Notes under the pieces: generated by a model
Seen by the model: the letters and a program-made list of their open reading frames with translations, nothing else
The model's database searches: none
What the model was told of the DNA's origin: nothing
Made by a program: the position numbers and the translations under genes
Part shown: in pieces, positions 58,719 through 64,000 of the stretch
Numbering within the stretch: the stretch's first letter is position 1
Layout: every line of letters starts with the position of its first letter
Source of the DNA: Bugulina stolonifera
Lineage: Eukaryota > Bryozoa > Gymnolaemata > Cheilostomatida > Bugulidae
Assembly: GCA_935421135.1 (NCBI GenBank)
Contig: OW285190.1
Span: 8,132,501 to 8,196,500 of the forward strand
Direction of reading: 5' to 3'
Length of the DNA: 64,000 bases

Positions 58719-61260
58719 CTCTTCCAAGATGCTCCACTCAATGAGGGTGTTCATCACCAGTAGTGGTCTACATGTAGTTGAAGTTGTCTTACCTTCAATT
58801 TAATGTAAAGAGTGTCTTTTTACTGTCAAAATCGATGGTCAATGAAAAACGAAGCCTTTTGTGCGTTCCTCTAAGCTAAGAAGATGACAACTCCAAATTG
58901 ATAACACATTTTTACAACAGTGAATAATATACTGTTAAAAGAGTCATTGTTAGTGTAGTATGGTGGACTAACCTGTTAGAGCATAGACCTCATGTGATTA
59001 GCTAGCAATCATATTCAAAGAGGAAACCAGTCAATAGTTTAACTAACTGTTAGGGTTAGGCGACTTAATAACAGCTTAAACAGCTATCATGCATGACAAT
59101 CATAATATTGTAGTACTCATTTTCATTATTAAAAGTTAGATAGTTTCATTATACGACATTATTTTTATTTTAATAAAAGCACAGTTGTTATTATTATATT
59201 TATTTAGTGATGTTTTGCGATTTTAAATATTAAAAATTACGATTCATGTAGCTGATATTGGTACATGTGTATCTCTATTATAATTTGCATTAATTTAGTA
59301 ACAATATACTAATAATATTGTTGCCTATTTATTTGGAGTTATCTGCTCTATTTATTAGAGAGAAAGTAACTCCCATAAAATGCAATCATATGAGAAAATA
59401 ACTCTCAATCTACGGCATTAACCATACTTATAGGGTCTGGTGTTCAAACACATCAATAAGGATGTTAGTTAGTTGTAGCAAGTCAGAATCAGACTCTGTA
59501 ATCAATACTTTAGAATACAAACTCAAACTGAAAACATGTTAATTAATAAGAACATAATATTTAGCTGTACAACCTTAGCTAGCTAGTCATCTATTTAATT
59601 AACAGTCTTTAGTGTTTCAGAGTGATCTACATGTATAATATTTGTAATTATAATCCGTCTGAAGTGATGAATTGAGGAGTAGTGTTATGGCTGCAGACTA
59701 TTGATGATGTAATAGTAGTACTGTCTGCACCAGTCAGTGTGTAGTTATGTAACACACTACTACTGAGCTTGCACATGGCCAGTCCAGGGCATGCTCATGG
59801 CAGAGTTATAACACAGTAAACTTTGGTAGCACAGGGATAATAATTCACCAGTGTAGCAGACGTGTTGCGCTTGTATATATTTGATATATGTATGGGTCGG
59901 TGCACAACTGCAGCGAATTTGATAAGTGAGATATTATAAAATAGCATATTATCATCTTTTCTAACCTGTATTACAATGACTGTTATTTCTTGCTGCCAAA
60001 GTCAAGGTTAGATTTAAAGTGATGCCTTAGTAACTATGTTAATCAATGGCTAGTAGAACATAAATAATAGCATGTAAGATTAGATGTACACGCTTCCACT
60101 ACTGTATACACTACAAATCTCCACTTGTGTATCATGGACTCTTTCAATAGGGCACTCTTAGCTGACAGCTGTAGGCTCCATCACATATAATATTTTGTTA
60201 CAATCATATTCTTCTCTCCGCTAGTATATGGAAGAAAACAATTATTGTGTATAAATGTATACAAGGTAATGATATTAAGGGCACTTGCTGAGTATGTCAT
60301 TTGCTAATCATCTCATGTCATATGCCATACCAGTGACAACAAGAAGCACTTGCTTTTATGTATCCAGGCATTAGGTTTCATTCAAATTCCTAGTATTATT
60401 AATGTTAATTAGGTAACATGATTACAATATACATTTTAACGTTAATTAGCTAGGATGGTTGTTTTCTTTGCTAAATTAATACAATACTCAGAAAGTTGTC
60501 TCCTTCGTGTAACCCTATGGTTTGTTCATATGGGAATCCACTAATCACTGTTTGGATTTATCTTCTCTATTGTCCACCAACCTTGAAAGCTTTCCAAATG
60601 ACAAAATAGATAATCATAGGTATTTATATTTTTATAATATGGAGAGGAAAGAGACTTTTGGATGTGTTTAAAGACTGTAAAATTGACTAGTTGGCAATAT
60701 ATCCAGTGTAAACTGCTTGAAATGTTAATTGGGTGTGTCACCAAAATGCTTTTTGCCTTATTAAATTTACAACAACCATGTGTTTATTAGAACTTGATAT
60801 ATTCAGTAACAGTATTATGATTATAAGGTACCCTTGCCTACATGTAATACTAATATATATAACACTAAATTTAGTTAGGCAGGAAGTGCTTACTCTAAAT
60901 ATCTATCAGTGATAAATGAACCATGCAGAGTAGAGTTGGAGCTAGTGGAGATAAGAGCACTAATATACATCTATATCTAGCCTCAAAATCAGTTAGATGT
61001 GAAAGTATAGGGTGGCTCTGTATACCAGACTACATAGTTTATTTGAAAACTGGTGGGGAATTTATATATTCAATACTAGCCCATATCACATTTTATGAAT
61101 GGAGTGAGTTGCCAGTTTTTCAACGTTTTAACGTTGCTGGGTAACAGTAATAAATATGCATAGCGATAATAGCTACATGTTGGTTGTAGAGGAGGGAATC
61201 CTGGAACTAGCAGTGTTTGTTGTCTCCACATGATTGAATATCAAACAGGGCAAAATGTGA
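58719..61260. other. AT-rich stretch without a supportable gene
   Basis: 2.5 kb of AT-rich DNA between the last + exon and the 3' end of the LHFPL-like gene. Open frames are short and lack exon-like flanks. An AATAAA on + at 59172-59177 could serve the dynein-like transcript if it ends near 58718. Confidence 0.55.
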
Positions 61261-61281
61261 TATTGTAAAGAAAATAATAAC

Positions 61282-61287
61282 TTTATT
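61282..61287 (-). terminator. Candidate polyadenylation signal of the LHFPL-like gene
   Basis: AATAAA on the minus strand, about 200 bp downstream of the stop codon at 61486-61488. Confidence 0.5.
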
Positions 61288-61485
61288 TGCCACAACACAT
61301 TGAAATTCTACAAAAATACCCATGCAATAATCTTGTGCCAATATCTGTACAAACTTTGGTAAAATAGAATTAGACAGTAGTGCCTACTTGTACATGTACA
61401 TTAGACTGTAATGTAGAACAAGACAAAACATACATGTATACTATAACAATAAACGAAACCATAACCTTAGACCGAATACATAGCC

Positions 61486-64000
61486 TTAGGCTGCATATTC
61501 TGGCGGCTCCAGATTTTCAGTTTTTGAGCAAAGACTGTGGTCGATGTAATGAGATAGTACAGGTAGTAGAAAACATAATGACGAGCTAATAATAAAGAGA
61601 AGATAATTCCAACCAATGTCACAGCTTCCAGTATGAAACATTGAACTTCCTCCACACACCTCCTTTACTTCTGGTGAATCCAGACCCACCATGTAGAACA
61701 GTACAGACGTAGTGAACAGTATGGCTGCAATAGAAATCATGGTCTTTGAGATAAGCGATTATTTGGTACCGCACTCAACAATATCGGTATGAATTACAAA
61801 ATAATGTAGTACGAGATAGGACAACAGACTTTCATAAAACAGCTTTACCCATACAACTATAAAAAATAATATTTGAAAAATTAAACTTAAAGAAGAGAAA
61901 GTAACTAAATAGAAGCATCGTACAAGTACTGAATAATTTCAAAACCAAATTGACTCAACTAGTCTCCTACAACTTAGTGTAAACAACTGATTGAAATGGG
62001 GCAATCATAAGCCATACCAAGGGTTATCTTTCCTCTGCATCAGACCCTAACTAGCTAGCTATAATGGACAGGGGCGTTAGCCGCTACTACATGTAGGTAG
62101 TATATCATACAGCAGACAGTGTGTTGTATACCTGTGGTTATGGGGTACGTTAAAAAGTCAGTTGGGTTTGAGTAAGTCACATACATTACAATTACCCTCT
62201 TAGATGAGTATTCCAAGAAATAAGATCTCACAGGCAGACGGTATACTAATTACCTTAAGGATACAGTTATTTTATTACTTAGAATATTGTTCAAACATCC
62301 TTTTTACATAAAATACACCAGACTTGCTTCTGTTGACTGCATAGGCTAGTTTATAATTAGCTTAAGTTGATGATTGTATCTTTTAAATGAAAACTCTCTG
62401 CTTTCTTCTTGTGTGGCACCAAATGCAGTGCCATTCTCAGAAAGATCATCTAAATTTTATTAGTACAAAGTTGTTTTACTTGATATTAATGCTAATTGAA
62501 GTTGATAGTAGTTTACTATTTACATTTGCCTGAATCAAATGCATCTTATTATATCATTGAAGATGTTTTGACGAAATTGTGATAAATATCAGTAGATGTA
62601 CAAGTCATTTTCTTTGAGTATTTAACTGCTAGTAATTCCTATAGTTTACTTGTCATTTGAGGTCATCCAAGACATTTGAACAATGAAAACGGTAAATGGG
62701 AGTGTAATTTGCCTGCTCATAGGTAAATACATTGTGTCTTTTAAATGGTTGCTTTGATATTCTTTGGCTGCTTTACAATAAACAAATAAAAAAATTGGTC
62801 TAACTACATGCTAGGTACTTGGAATTACTCTATTCTCAAATCTAAATATTTATGCTACGCCAAATCATTTGTCCTTTGATGTTTCCTGGTCATGGAGCAA
62901 TCACTATATAATTTATTTAATCTCAAAGCCATGTGTTGCATAACAATATATACTACAACCAGTTTACACTTGAATTCAAATAGTTTGCCTACAACTGTGT
63001 GTAATGTGCATGTTTGTCACAGAGTAATCTTTCTTAGGAAACATTTATTGTAATCGGCCATTTTCATTAGGCCCACATGTGCACTAAAGAGCCACTTGAT
63101 ATTATTTTGTGAAAGAATTCAGAGAATTGAACTTAGAAATTTGTGAGAATCTCGCTAAGCTGTGAATGGCTCTATCACTTGGAATGATTGAGTAGCCCAC
63201 CTAAGCTGTTACTTCACATCTGTCACTCACTTTGTGAGTTTCTTGATTTCACTGGGAACCTTTCATGTTACGAGTACATTACTTACAATTACAATCTGTA
63301 TAATATATTGACTATTACCTATAATTATTGCAGTACTAATAGTCAGTGAAAGAGCCTATGAATCTCTGGTTAACTACACCTTTAAATCTGTGACATCATC
63401 AGTTTGTGAAGTGACAAGAATGTGACTCACCTGCGAATAGTTGTACATATCCTGTGAAGAATGAGATCTTGCCCCTCATCTTAACTGTTGTTAGTAGTGT
63501 TGTTCCTAAGGCTAAGAAGGTGCTTAATCCAAGGAAGGTGTCAGCAATACAGAAGAATATAAGAGTTAGCTTCCATGATACAGATGGTAGTTTGAGTGAG
63601 GAAATCCCCTCGTAATAGCGACAGTCCATCTTATCTGTGCCATCATTTTTTACACATTGCTTGATGACCCCTAGGGTATCCCCGGTCTCTGGGTTGACCA
63701 ACCAGCTGTCTTGGGTTAGACTAACTGTGCTGACTACAAATAGTATTAGGGATAGCACTGTCCAGATATACGCTATCGGTTGATTCCTTCGATCCACCCG
63801 GCTTGCACTCGTTTCTGGGGATTTGGTTAACCACACTTCTTTGTTACAACTTGTAGTCATGTGATTGCTGTCACTATTGCTGCTGCTGCTGCCGCCACTG
63901 CTTGAGTTTGTGCTGGTATTAGTCTGTACACTCTGGTGGGCTGGAGACACGCATTGCTGCGGTTGACATGCCACCAGATGGCACTGACAGTTAGGTTGAT
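61486..64000 (-). CDS. LHFPL-type tetraspan membrane protein, 5' partial
   Basis: Two exons in view: 64000-63431 (open to the window edge) and 61724-61486 (stop TAA), joined in phase 1 across a 1.7-kb intron. After a Ser/Asn/Thr-rich N-terminus, four hydrophobic segments follow: PIAYIWTVLSLILFVVSTVS, LTLIFFCIADTFLGLSTFLA, a segment spanning the splice junction (FFTGYVQLFAG plus AILFTTSVLFYMV), and YLLFIISSSLCFLLPVLSHY. The stretch MVGLDSPEVKEVCGG, then Cys and DIGWNY, is the hallmark of LHFPL proteins (GWDSPEVRQVCG, then C.IGWAY). LHFPL proteins act as subunits of membrane channels and receptors in animals; the partner here is unknown. No ATG is seen before the window edge, so the start lies further right. 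The C-terminus ends PPEYAA. Confidence 0.9.

Noticed and set aside
63972..63974. GTG as start of the LHFPL-like protein
   Set aside because: Animal nuclear genes start with ATG, and the frame stays open upstream to the window edge, so the start is outside.

Overview
The window is animal (metazoan) nuclear DNA. It is AT-rich, has many short spliceosomal GT-AG introns, and carries eukaryotic tRNA genes and DNA transposons. Frequent ACATGTA-type words and modest intron sizes would suit a marine invertebrate, perhaps a sponge or another early-branching animal, but I cannot fix the species from sequence alone.

Positions 187-31786 (+) hold 38 phase-compatible exons of a divergent dynein heavy-chain-like protein: a linker region, then AAA1, AAA2 and AAA3. 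The gene runs off the left edge. It differs from motor dyneins: AAA1 keeps a P-loop ([10 protein letters not shown]), but the Walker B glutamate is replaced ([11 protein letters not shown]), and low-complexity insertions interrupt the modules. This best fits the non-canonical DNHD1 class. Three acidic or Ser/Thr-rich exons at 56801-58645 (+) continue in the right splice phase, so they are probably part of the same gene across a 25-kb intron. No AAA4-6, stalk or microtubule-binding exons are seen before the window ends.

Introns of this gene hold a nearly intact PIF/Harbinger transposon (about 10254-15681, HARBI1-type transposase on - and a MADF-domain partner on +), a 984-bp tandem array with three identical tRNA-Lys(UUU) genes (26165-28301), several MITEs, minisatellites and two long perfect hairpins.

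Positions 31787-56800 form the large putative intron. It contains a tRNA-Arg(UCU) gene with its own intron and, on the minus strand, three tandem paralogous GMC (FAD-dependent glucose-methanol-choline) oxidoreductase genes: GMC1 33230-37297, GMC2 37983-49404 and GMC3 50855-56255. Each has 11 exons in identical phases, an N-terminal membrane anchor, the FAD-binding GAGSAG motif, both GMC signatures and the catalytic HPAGSCKMG / GNTNAP pair. They look like functional tandem duplicates.

Positions 58719-61260 are AT-rich and apparently empty. Positions 61486-64000 (-) hold an LHFPL-type tetraspan membrane protein gene whose 5' end lies beyond the window.
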